From Mycosarcoma maydis (lineage: Eukaryota; Basidiomycota; Ustilaginomycetes; Ustilaginales): DNA of 64,000 nt. Of the stretch, positions 37,186-45,734 are shown piece after piece (within the stretch, counting starts at the first letter, position 1; every line of letters begins with the position of its first letter). Made by a program: the position numbers and the translations under genes. The DNA lies in contig NC_026480.1 of assembly GCF_000328475.2 (NCBI RefSeq), forward strand, positions 930,001 through 994,000, given 5' to 3'. The notes under the pieces were generated by a model. That model ran no database searches. It saw nothing but the letters and a program-made list of their open reading frames with translations, and was not told where the DNA came from.

Positions 37186-39480
37186 CTACGCCCAAGCACC
37201 GCCAGCACCCCACGCATCCGCACCCGATCCAAACGAGTCCGTCATTGTACTCTTCCCAACCTCTCCCACACTCGATGCTGTTGTGACAAACGGCAGACTG
37301 GCTCTGACCTTCTTCCTCTCACCGTTCTCCCTCTCTGGCTCGTACGCCTTCCGCTTCTTCACTTTGTCACCATCCTTCTGGGACTTGGTCTGTTTACGCA
37401 GATCAACGATCGCAGCGACGCTCGTGTTGACCTTTTTGTCCTCACTCTTCCCGTCTTCCTTTTGCTTCTGCTTTTTTCCCTGCCCTTTTGCGGGTACACC
37501 TTTGATAGGTTCTGGCGCGCTATCGTCGAACGTATCTAACTCTGTCTGAGTTTTACTCTCCTTCTGTCTGGCCTTGGAGAGTCCCGAGGTAGCATCTTCG
37601 AGTACTCCCTCTGCAACTTGGGTCCGGCCCGAGGCGATCTTGGCGCGCTGCTTGGAGAGCTCGTGTATGGGTGCAAGGCGCATCTTTTCTTCGGCTTCAT
37701 CCACTGCTTCGAAGAAGCTGCCGCGGTCAGATCGATCGGTGGTTATCTTGGCGTCTTTGAGCTTGTCGGAGGAAGTTTCAGATTTGTTGACCTTCTTGCC
37801 TGAGCGTGTGCCTCGTTTATGTTTGGCTTTCGTACGGTCCGCTGCTTCTGAGTTGGCTTCAAGAGTCTTCTTCTGCGGCTTGCCTTTGGTCTTAAAATTG
37901 GACGCATCCTCTTTTGTTTCAAGACGGCGTGGAGCTTGTTGACCTCGACGGAGCGCTCGCATCTCGGCGGCCATCTGTGCTGCCTCGTCATCGTCGTCCT
38001 CGTCATCATCGCCCTCTTTGGGCGATTCCTTGCGACCTTTGCTAGCGCTGATCCTTATCGAGGGCTTACCGCGGCGGAGAGCACGCATCTCTGCTGCCAT
38101 CTGAGCAGCCTCATCGTCATCTGACTCATCCCCAGTACTATCAAGCTCTTCGAAGTCGCGTCTGCCTCGTTGAATGCTTTGCTGCTTTTGCTTCCTACGA
38201 GCCGGAACGCCCTCATCGTCATCCTTTTCGGCAGGTCGAGCCCTTGGCTGCAACCTTTCGTTGTCCAGCACGCGCAACGTTGGATGCACCCGCAAAATTC
38301 TCTCCTTATACCCCATATCGTTCGCCACACCATTGCCCTTCAAGAGAAGCTGTGTCAGGCCCTTTCGTCTCAGCCTCGGTTGCGACTCCTTTTCATCTAC
38401 GGCCTCTGCCAATGTCGACAATGATTCCCACGTGTCCAAGCCGCAGTCTTTTAACTCGAGCAGCTCCAACCCTGGTGCCGTTTTGCCATCTGCACCTTTG
38501 CCCCAATTTCTAACATGCGACGGAAGGCATTTGAGATCGGGATTGTCGTTCAGCCGCACCTCTCTCAAAGCTAAGCAGAGGGAAAAGTCCGGAAGACTCT
38601 GGCTGCCCGAGAGCTTGTTGTGTCCGAACGAGAGCTTTTTGAGTGCTGGAAGTGATGCAGGCATAGATGCGGGGAGGGAACGGATTTCGTTGTGAGAAAG
38701 AATAAGTGAGTTAAGCTCAGGTAGGTACGGAAAGGCGGCAGGTACACTGGTGATGGCGTTGTTGTTGAGCACGAGTGCTTTGAGCTTGCGGAGAGGTGTG
38801 ATCGACGGCGGGACAGCAGTGAGTGCACAATGCGAGAGTGTGAGGACGCAGAGCTCTTCTAGTGCCTCGAGTCCTATACAGCCATCCGAGGTGAGATTGG
38901 CATTCGAGGCTAGATTTAACCATGTGAGATGGTCGCCGAGCGCTCCATCTTTTCCTTTGGCCAGTGCTTTGCTTTGGAAGATGGCTTTGGCGAGCCAGGT
39001 CAATTTGCAAAGACCCTTTGGCAAGGTGTCTGAAGGCTCGATCGAAGACAGGTCAAGCCGTTGAAGGTAGCTAAATTGTGCCAGCGTATCGACTAAAGCG
39101 GCGAGAGGTGGAAGCTGATGCCCAGCTAGAGATAGGGATGTCTTCGAGCGGATGTCGTCGACATCTTTATCATCTTCGTTGTTGTTGTCGTTGTCACCCT
39201 TGCTGTCGTCATCAGTCTGATTGGAAGCATCAGCAACAGCTTTGTTGTCTTTTTGCTTAGTGCTAGGTCCTTGTACGAGTGGTTCATGTCTGTCAAGCCT
39301 GCGCCCGTGACTGCTGCTCGAGGCCGTGGCGTTGTGAGTTTTGCCTTGGGAGCGTTTCTTGTGGAAAGCAGAGCTAGTTGATGATGCTGGTCCACTTAAA
39401 GCAAGATCATTGACAGCAGCTCGGTTGCGCTCCGATTTGATCGGGCCTATTCGCTTTTGAACAGTCGTTGCTGGCGCCAT
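37186..39480 (-). CDS. Leucine-rich-repeat protein with charged C-terminal half
   Basis: This gene encodes 764 residues from the ATG at 39480. The first 110 residues are charged and low complexity, ending in an Asp/Asn-rich run (DDDSKGDNDNNNEDDKDVDD). Residues 115-400 hold roughly ten leucine-rich repeats, such as LQRLDLSSIEPSDTLPKGLC, LKALVLNNNAITSVPAAF and LNSLILSHNEIRSLPASM, probably a curved protein-binding surface. The second half is Lys/Glu-rich and likely nuclear (many KKQKQK and RKQK clusters). It contains a duplicated block DDDEAAQMAAEMRALRRG (bases about 37949-38003 and 38077-38130). No other domain is seen, so the role (scaffold, possibly nuclear) is inferred from composition only. 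Confidence 0.82.
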   Translation of the reverse strand: MAPATTVQKRIGPIKSERNRAAVNDLALSGPASSTSSAFHKKRSQGKTHNATASSSSHGRRLDRHEPLVQGPSTKQKDNKAVADASNQTDDDSKGDNDNNNEDDKDVDDIRSKTSLSLAGHQLPPLAALVDTLAQFSYLQRLDLSSIEPSDTLPKGLCKLTWLAKAIFQSKALAKGKDGALGDHLTWLNLASNANLTSDGCIGLEALEELCVLTLSHCALTAVPPSITPLRKLKALVLNNNAITSVPAAFPYLPELNSLILSHNEIRSLPASMPASLPALKKLSFGHNKLSGSQSLPDFSLCLALREVRLNDNPDLKCLPSHVRNWGKGADGKTAPGLELLELKDCGLDTWESLSTLAEAVDEKESQPRLRRKGLTQLLLKGNGVANDMGYKERILRVHPTLRVLDNERLQPRARPAEKDDDEGVPARRKQKQQSIQRGRRDFEELDSTGDESDDDEAAQMAAEMRALRRGKPSIRISASKGRKESPKEGDDDEDDDDEAAQMAAEMRALRRGQQAPRRLETKEDASNFKTKGKPQKKTLEANSEAADRTKAKHKRGTRSGKKVNKSETSSDKLKDAKITTDRSDRGSFFEAVDEAEEKMRLAPIHELSKQRAKIASGRTQVAEGVLEDATSGLSKARQKESKTQTELDTFDDSAPEPIKGVPAKGQGKKQKQKEDGKSEDKKVNTSVAAIVDLRKQTKSQKDGDKVKKRKAYEPERENGERKKVRASLPFVTTASSVGEVGKSTMTDSFGSGADAWGAGGAWA

Positions 39481-39846
39481 GTTCGATGTTGCTGCTGCTT
39501 GATGGTATGGGGAAGGCCGTCAAAGGAGTATAGGAAGGCGGAGGTAAGCCATGTTGTGGAGTGTCTACAGGAAACTTTCTCCTGAGAGCAAAAATAAATC
39601 AAAAAATTCGGAAATCGGCTTTGTGTGAGTGTGGTATCGCTCCCAACACCAACACGTTACACAACATAACACCTCCGTGCACCCCATCGCAGGCAATCCT
39701 GTCCCCCTCTCTTAAGAAGAGTTGTCCCCCCTTTCCCCGTTATTGGAAGCGCTCTGACATAGAAACCATTGCCGACTGATTCGCATACATAAACTTGCGA
39801 TTTCTGCTGAAGTGAGGGGCTTCGCGGCGAACAGCTCCTGCAAACC
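39481..39846. other. Divergent intergenic region, 366 bp
   Basis: This separates the LRR gene (minus) from the amino-acid permease (plus) and must hold both promoters. I see no gene. Confidence 0.5.
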
Positions 39847-41922
39847 ATGTCTTCCGACCCGGTAGGCGCTGCCATTGCTCTTGCTGGAATCCCTGACGAG
39901 CCCTCGTCTCTCCATTCCAAGGCGCTTCGACCATCAATAAATCTATCACATCGCGGCTCGCTAGAATCGAAACCAAGCTCGGACAGCATCCTCTTGCCGG
40001 AAGAGCACGAGGACGAAGAAGATTTTGTCGTCTTCGAGGACCGCAACACATTACCAGCACCCAAGCTTGCTGACGGAGACTTCGATGAGTTGGAAGCAAC
40101 TAGCAGCAGGAATGATGTGGAGAAAAGATCAACACTGGGAAGCATAGCGCGTGCTAGCGTGGAAAGTCTATCATTTGGATATCGAGATCATCTACTACCA
40201 TTAACTCTAAGTGGGGATGGCGACGAATCGCTTGGCGGAGATTATGGGGAGAGAGAGGGTTCGGTATCCGCGACAGCGAGGGGAAGTAGATCCACGCTTG
40301 GATCGACATCTTCATCTCGGCGTCGGCGTCACAACAGAGGCTACTCACGCGATCGGTTAGCAGAAAGACGCGTAACCCTAATCGATGGCATCGCACTCAC
40401 GATTGGCGTGCAGATAGGATCTGGTATCTTCTCGTCACCTGGTGTGGTGACGCTCAACACGGGCAGCATTGGCGCCTCGATCGTCGTCTGGCTGCTCTCA
40501 GGTCTTCTGGCTTGGACCGGAGCCTCATCGTTTGCCGAACTCGGTGCATCGATCCCACTCAATGGTGGCTCGCAGGCGTATCTCAACTACTCCTTTGGTC
40601 CGCTCTCAGCGTTTCTGTACACATGGTCGGCGTTGACAGCTCTCAAACCAGGTGCAGGTGCGATCATCGCAACCATTTTCGGAGAGTATGTGGCGAGAAT
40701 CATTTTTCACGCTACGGGCAAAGTTGCAGACCACCCTCACGAAACAGGTCTCGATGGCATCCCAGCATGGTCGATCAAGCTGCTGGCTGTAGCGATTGTA
40801 GCGCTCATCACCGCAGCTCATGCTTTTTCCAACAAGCTTGGTACTCGGACGCAGATCGCGACCACGGTCGTCAAATTGCTCGCACTCACAGCTGTACCTA
40901 TCTTGGCTATTGTACAAGCCGCACGAGGCAAAACAAGCCCAAGTTCTCAGCAAGCATTTTCGAGCTTGAGCGCCATGTTCGCGGGAAGCTCAACTTCACC
41001 TTCGTCGTATGCACTTGCGCTGTACAGTGGGCTTTGGGCGTTCGACGGGTGGGATCAGTCGTGTTTTGTCGCAGGAGAGATGAAGCGAGTGGAAAAGGAC
41101 TTGCCTCGAGTGATTCACATGAGCCTGGCCACGGTGATTCTGATCTTCCTCTCAGCGGTGGTGTCGTATTTTGTTGTTCTACCTGCCGAGTTGGTGAAAC
41201 GCACCAACACAGTAGCGCTCGATTTCGGGAGTGCGATCTTTGGCACTGTTGGTGGGATCGTATTTGCGGTTTTGGTCGCGTTCTCATGCTTTGGTGCGTT
41301 GAACGGACAGATATACACTACGGCTCGACTCATTCTGGCCGCCTCACGCGAGGGATACCTCCCAGAACGACTGGGCGACCTGAATCGCCAAACGGGTACA
41401 CCGATCGCAGCACTGCTTCTACAACTCGTGCTCATCTCGGCGTTCGTCCTCTTCGGATCCGGCTTCGCCTCGCTCGTCAACTTCTACGGCGTTTGCAGTT
41501 GGACCTTCTACCTCGCTTCTGTTCTAGGATTGCTAGTGCTCCGTATAAAGGAGCCTAATCTGAATCGACCATATCGAACGTGGTTGGGCACCCCAATTCT
41601 GTTCGCAGCAGTAGCGCTATTTTTGTTGCTCATGCCGATCGGGAGTGCGCCCTTGGAAGGGTTGGCAGCGTTGTTGTTTATCGGCGCCGGTGTACCGGTC
41701 TATTATCTGACGCAGAGTAGGTCGGGATGGGTGTCCAACGTTCCATTGCTGTCGAGGCTGAAGGCGTGGTTTGCGCGCGCGCGTGGTGCGGGTGGTGTGC
41801 ATGACGCCAGAGGACATCATGTGGTTCTGCCGACAACGGATGCGGCAGCAGGCGAGACCGAGCAAGAGGACGAGGAACAGATTGAAATGCTTCCCAAGAA
41901 AGGAACAGATCACAAGGCATGA
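39847..41922 (+). CDS. Amino-acid permease, APC superfamily, LAT-like
   Basis: This gene encodes 691 residues from the ATG at 39847. The first 170 residues are a long cytosolic, Ser/acidic N-terminus ending in a basic cluster (SSSRRRRHNRGYSRDRLAER). The transporter core follows with about 12 membrane spans. The first span holds IGVQIGSGIFSSPGVV, the unwound substrate-binding GSGIF motif of L-type amino-acid transporters and fungal methionine permeases. The sixth span region has ALYSGLWAFDGWDQSCFVAGEM, also typical. The C-terminal tail is cytosolic and acidic (EQEDEEQIEMLPKK). It should carry neutral amino acids across the plasma membrane or an internal membrane; the exact substrate is not evident. 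The N-terminal extension may be a regulatory phosphorylation region. Confidence 0.92.
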   Translation: MSSDPVGAAIALAGIPDEPSSLHSKALRPSINLSHRGSLESKPSSDSILLPEEHEDEEDFVVFEDRNTLPAPKLADGDFDELEATSSRNDVEKRSTLGSIARASVESLSFGYRDHLLPLTLSGDGDESLGGDYGEREGSVSATARGSRSTLGSTSSSRRRRHNRGYSRDRLAERRVTLIDGIALTIGVQIGSGIFSSPGVVTLNTGSIGASIVVWLLSGLLAWTGASSFAELGASIPLNGGSQAYLNYSFGPLSAFLYTWSALTALKPGAGAIIATIFGEYVARIIFHATGKVADHPHETGLDGIPAWSIKLLAVAIVALITAAHAFSNKLGTRTQIATTVVKLLALTAVPILAIVQAARGKTSPSSQQAFSSLSAMFAGSSTSPSSYALALYSGLWAFDGWDQSCFVAGEMKRVEKDLPRVIHMSLATVILIFLSAVVSYFVVLPAELVKRTNTVALDFGSAIFGTVGGIVFAVLVAFSCFGALNGQIYTTARLILAASREGYLPERLGDLNRQTGTPIAALLLQLVLISAFVLFGSGFASLVNFYGVCSWTFYLASVLGLLVLRIKEPNLNRPYRTWLGTPILFAAVALFLLLMPIGSAPLEGLAALLFIGAGVPVYYLTQSRSGWVSNVPLLSRLKAWFARARGAGGVHDARGHHVVLPTTDAAAGETEQEDEEQIEMLPKKGTDHKA

Positions 41923-42127
41923 ACGTAGAAACAGCCTTTTCTTTCGCTGTGACTCTCACAAACGCACACGCTTTGCACGCTCACGACTCACGACTGTAAT
42001 TTAATCACATCGAAATCGACCTTGTTCGGCGTCCAATTGCGCGAACCGCAATCACGAAAGTCTGGACCAAGCGTCGTCATGTTCGGCCATACAGTACCGC
42101 TCGTTACCGCGGTCAAAGATATCTGTC

Positions 42128-44371
42128 TCACTTCCTGCTGTTCTTTCCTCCCTTGCTACCCTTCGCCTGTCCACCGCCTGCCTTCTTACTCGCCTTCTGC
42201 AATGCGGCATACCGATCCAACGTCTGCCATTTCACCTCTTCCCACCTCTCCTGCTGTTGACCGCTTTCCAAATTCAGGCCCAACTTTTTCCATTCCTTTG
42301 TAGCCTGCTTTCTCAGCTGCTGGGCAATCTCCTTGCATTCCAAAGCGGGCTTATTTCCAAACTCCTTTTCCGTGCCCAGACCTTCGCCAAGGTACGCTTG
42401 GAACTCATCCTGAAACACGGAGCTCGAGTACTTGCGGAGACCAAGATCTGTCTCGATGACTTTCTTGTTGGCTGCGGAGAGCGAGTCCCACTGGCTCTTC
42501 ACGAACGCTCTGTAAGGCGGGGAGAGGAAATAGAGCGCATGTAGAAGTTCATGTGGCAGGGTAGAATACGCTTGCGATGCAATGCAGGAGATGACATAGC
42601 TCACACTCCCGCTTTCGCCATCGTTGCGAGAAGAAGCACCTTCATAAGGTGAGATTGCGCCGAGCGAAATGAGGACGTCGAGAAGCTCATTTTCCTCCGC
42701 AGAACAGTGGGGTGTCCACCATTTGGCCGAGTCCGCATTGCTGTTGGTAGCTTCGAACATGGCATCGAGCCATTCATGCACACCTTGGCGGAGTGGGAAG
42801 TTGAAGCCCTGATAGTTGCGGCAGATCCGTTCGTCGGCAGCTTCCTGTAGGCTGAGGTAGCGTTTGGCATTTGAGTCGGATTCGTAGAAGGCTTCGACGC
42901 GGGCGAGTGCAGCATGCTGAAGGGCAGCGGTTGGGAAGAGCAACATGAGAACGGGCGGGTCGACAATGTGTCCAAACACTGGCTCTTTCTTAGCTTCTGC
43001 CTCTTTGGACTCAACCGCAGATGGTGCCGAGGTTGACGTTGTAGGAACAGGATCAGGTAGGGTCTGGGCTGATAAATTGTCGGACGAGACAGCAAAGCTA
43101 GCCGCTGCAAGTGCGTTGGAGAACGTCGCTGGAGTTGAAAGCAGAGCCGAAGTTTCAGGTCGCAGAGTCAAAGCAGAGACCCTCTGTTCCGTTTCTGTGA
43201 TAGCCAAGTCGGCAGGGGCAGCTCTCGGCTGAGCAGCGAATTGAGTTGCGTTCGTATCGGGCTGATGCGGTGGCGATGCAACAGGAGCGGCTGCAGGTGG
43301 CGAGACACCATCGACACGAGTGGAGACACCCAGACCTAAGCCAGCCAGTTCCTCGAGCAGCAGATTGCGCCTTCTAGCTAGCGCCAGCTCAGCTTCAAGC
43401 TTCCTAATTCTTTCTTCGAGCTGCTCGTAGGTGGGCTTTCTGGGACCAGAAGTTGGAGTCTCGACTGACTTGTCCACAGAAGGCGCGGCCAGTTGCGGAG
43501 AGGACGCGCGCTCAGGTGAAGGAGTGCAAACCATTTCGTTGGGGCGCAACTTTTGCTGTCCATCCTTCACACAGCTTCTTCCACGATCCGGTGTCGAAAA
43601 CGAGTTGGCCGGTCCAACACCATTTGGGCCACGTACAAGTTCTGTTGCTCCATTTGATATGCGGTTGTGAGATACGAGCAAGAAGGCAGGATCCGTGCGG
43701 TCGGAAGCACGAATGTCGTCCCAGATCTTTTTCTTGTCGAAAGCTTTGAGGCCAGCGCTGAAGTCAAAATCTTCGGTGAGAGATGCATTCGGCATGGCTG
43801 GGCTACTACCGCGCGAGATAGGAGCATGATGCTGCATTTTTTTGGCAGACTTGGGAGTTGAGGCTGCAGGAGCAGCATGATTGGGTCTAGGTGAACGAGA
43901 AGGCGTAGAAGAACGGGAGACTGTTGGATCTGAGGTTGACAGTGCTGTCAGAAGCGGGTTCGAAGCGTGCTGTTCTGCGCTAGAAAGTCTAGAGTCACGT
44001 GTTCGAGAGTTGGAAATGATGGCAGGATCTTTGAACGATGTTGCTGTGGCTTGTGCTGATGTAGGTGCAGCTGAAGGAGCAGCACCCAAGGTCTGCTGGT
44101 GCTTCTTTAGTTTGCTCTGTGGCGTCACAGGAGTCGCTGCATCAGAGCGAGAAGGAGTGCTGGGGTTGGACTTGGATCCAGTCTGGGAAGGTTTGCAAGC
44201 AGCAAGACTTGCAATGTCAGAGCGTTTGAGCACGACGGGAGAACCATCTTGCTTCTGGACGGTGAGTGTGTTTGCGGCTTGATCGATGGACAGAATCTTG
44301 GCTTGAAGAGTCGAGCCAGGCTGCGAATGGAGCGTGAGCTTGACATCGAGCCCGATAAATGTCGACGACAT
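42128..44371 (-). CDS. Edc3-like LSm-FDF protein with a HExxH-bearing C-terminal domain
   Basis: This gene encodes 747 residues from the ATG at 44371. Residues 3-58 form an LSm-like domain of the Edc3/Scd6 type (IGLDVKLTLHSQ...LQAKILSIDQAANTLTVQKQ). Residues 201-222 carry an FDF motif (DFDFSAGLKAFDKKKIWDDI), the helicase-binding element of decapping activators. Residues 320-345 predict a short coiled coil. The C-terminus is not the YjeF_N dimerisation domain expected of Edc3. Instead residues 475-700 include HELLH at 607-611 and DEFQAYLGEG at 655-664, a pattern seen in zinc metallopeptidases (HExxH plus a downstream Glu, here 44 residues later). The N-terminal half suggests P-body mRNA decapping. 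Whether the second half is an active peptidase is unknown. Confidence 0.8.
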   Translation of the reverse strand: MSSTFIGLDVKLTLHSQPGSTLQAKILSIDQAANTLTVQKQDGSPVVLKRSDIASLAACKPSQTGSKSNPSTPSRSDAATPVTPQSKLKKHQQTLGAAPSAAPTSAQATATSFKDPAIISNSRTRDSRLSSAEQHASNPLLTALSTSDPTVSRSSTPSRSPRPNHAAPAASTPKSAKKMQHHAPISRGSSPAMPNASLTEDFDFSAGLKAFDKKKIWDDIRASDRTDPAFLLVSHNRISNGATELVRGPNGVGPANSFSTPDRGRSCVKDGQQKLRPNEMVCTPSPERASSPQLAAPSVDKSVETPTSGPRKPTYEQLEERIRKLEAELALARRRNLLLEELAGLGLGVSTRVDGVSPPAAAPVASPPHQPDTNATQFAAQPRAAPADLAITETEQRVSALTLRPETSALLSTPATFSNALAAASFAVSSDNLSAQTLPDPVPTTSTSAPSAVESKEAEAKKEPVFGHIVDPPVLMLLFPTAALQHAALARVEAFYESDSNAKRYLSLQEAADERICRNYQGFNFPLRQGVHEWLDAMFEATNSNADSAKWWTPHCSAEENELLDVLISLGAISPYEGASSRNDGESGSVSYVISCIASQAYSTLPHELLHALYFLSPPYRAFVKSQWDSLSAANKKVIETDLGLRKYSSSVFQDEFQAYLGEGLGTEKEFGNKPALECKEIAQQLRKQATKEWKKLGLNLESGQQQERWEEVKWQTLDRYAALQKASKKAGGGQAKGSKGGKNSRK

Positions 44372-44433
44372 TGTTGACGGCTGAAGCTTGTCTAGGTGTG
44401 CCCGTTTTATGCAGCTGTGAGAAGAAGGGAGCT

Positions 44434-44478
44434 GGTGATGATGACGATGATGATGATGATGACGGCGATTGATGATGT
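44434..44478 (+). repeat. (GAT)n microsatellite
   Basis: This imperfect GATGAT tract lies 63-107 bp upstream of the Edc3-like ATG, probably in its 5' UTR, where it reads (ATC)n. Confidence 0.85.
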
Positions 44479-44592
44479 CGTCTTGTCTCTCAAAATCGAG
44501 TTTGGGCCATTTCCGTCAAGCAAAGACCACGGGCGACGCGCCAAGGGCCAAAAGAAATAATGTTAAAGCGCATAGGCGTGGATTTGAGTATC

Positions 44593-44624
44593 AATCGTGA
44601 ATCGTGAATCACGAATCACGAATT
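44593..44624. repeat. GANTC heptamer array, two orientations
   Basis: Two GTGAATC-type units are followed directly by two CACGAATC-type units. The switch of linker from GT to AC occurs once, in the middle. Confidence 0.85.
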
Positions 44625-44797
44625 ATCAAGACGGAACCGCGACCAGATGACGGCGTTCTATCAAAAGTGGAGAAATCGTGAATAACGAACGCTCAGGACA
44701 AGTTAAAGCAGACACCGACATGCCTCACGTCATCAATCATGAATCACTTCACACAATTAACACACTTCTCTGTCCTGCTTTGTCTCGACCACGACAC

Positions 44798-45625
44798 ATG
44801 TCAGCAACGGGTTTCCTTTCGATAGCCAGAGTGTCATCGACGCTTGCATGGACTGCGGTTCAACTCCCAATAACCATAGCTGTCTCAGCTCCTCGCACGA
44901 TTATCAGCCCCCGCCCCTTCTCAACCACCGCCTCACTCCAGATTCCAAAAGGCTTTACTGCCACCGCTCTAGATAACATGTCTTCACAGAGCGCTAAAGT
45001 AGTTAAGGTGACTCCTCTGGAAGACTCAGATGCCAAATGGGTCGGTTTACGCGCGATCGAGTGGGTTGACCCTACGGGCAAGCAACGCAAGTGGGAGTCT
45101 GCGGACCGCAAGACGCGCAAAGGCGACGTCGACGCTGTTGCAATCATGACCATCATTCACCGTCCCTCGCACGAACCACATCTGTTGCTCATCTCGCAAT
45201 ATCGACCACCTGTGGGCAAGAGTTGCATCGAGATGCCTGCTGGTCTCATCGACGCTGGTGAGGAAGGCGACGAGGGGACCAATCGTGCAGCACTGCGAGA
45301 GTTGGAAGAGGAAACTGGCTATGGAACGGAAAAGGAAGGCGGCAAGGTCAAGATCGAAGAGACGACTCCGGCCATGCACAACGATCCTGGTCTCACCGGC
45401 GCCAACATGAAGCTGGTGGTGGTCAACATTGAATTGAGCGATGATGCGGCTGAGCCAGTGGCCAAGCCTGAGGAGGGAGAATTCATCGAAAAGTACTTGG
45501 TGCCTGTTAAAGGGCTTTATCAGAGTCTTAAGGATTTTCAATCTAGAGGCTTCGCTGTCGACGCCCGTCTAGCACATCTGGCCATCGGCCTTGAAGTGGG
45601 TGCTGGAAACATGGGCCGTTTGTAG
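44798..45625 (+). CDS. ADP-ribose pyrophosphatase-like Nudix hydrolase (Ysa1/NUDT5 type)
   Basis: The ATG at 44798 gives 275 residues. A second in-frame ATG at 44978 would start at MSSQSAKVVKVTPLEDSDAK and gives 215 residues, the usual size of cytosolic Ysa1/NUDT5 enzymes. The 60 residues between the two ATGs lack acidic residues until near the end and contain RPFSTTASL, a presequence-like stretch. The Nudix box reads GLIDAGEEG...RAALRELEEETGYG; it has about four extra residues (EGTN) between its first Glu and the REL core. The upstream motif LISQYRPPVGKSCIEMPAG is characteristic of ADP-sugar pyrophosphatases, which cleave ADP-ribose to AMP and ribose 5-phosphate. An ATG at 44720 lies in the same frame and would add 26 residues. 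Confidence 0.9.
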   Translation: MSATGFLSIARVSSTLAWTAVQLPITIAVSAPRTIISPRPFSTTASLQIPKGFTATALDNMSSQSAKVVKVTPLEDSDAKWVGLRAIEWVDPTGKQRKWESADRKTRKGDVDAVAIMTIIHRPSHEPHLLLISQYRPPVGKSCIEMPAGLIDAGEEGDEGTNRAALRELEEETGYGTEKEGGKVKIEETTPAMHNDPGLTGANMKLVVVNIELSDDAAEPVAKPEEGEFIEKYLVPVKGLYQSLKDFQSRGFAVDARLAHLAIGLEVGAGNMGRL

Positions 45626-45734
45626 ATTTGGGGCCAATACAACGTGTATCGTCTAGACTGTGATTGATTTGCTGTACTGTTACAATATGATTGAAAGAGT
45701 GATGGTGTAAAGATTCAAAGCACTGTGCTTGGAT

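Larger units (their letters stand above)
44372..44797. other. Divergent promoter region, 426 bp
   Basis: This separates the Edc3-like gene (minus) from the Nudix gene (plus). It contains a GAT-rich tract (44434-44478), a heptamer array (44593-44624) and another unit near 44675. Confidence 0.6.

Noticed and set aside
40512..41558. 348-codon frame in the +2 register of the amino-acid permease
   Set aside because: It is Cys/Arg/His-rich with no domain and lies fully inside a conserved transporter gene.
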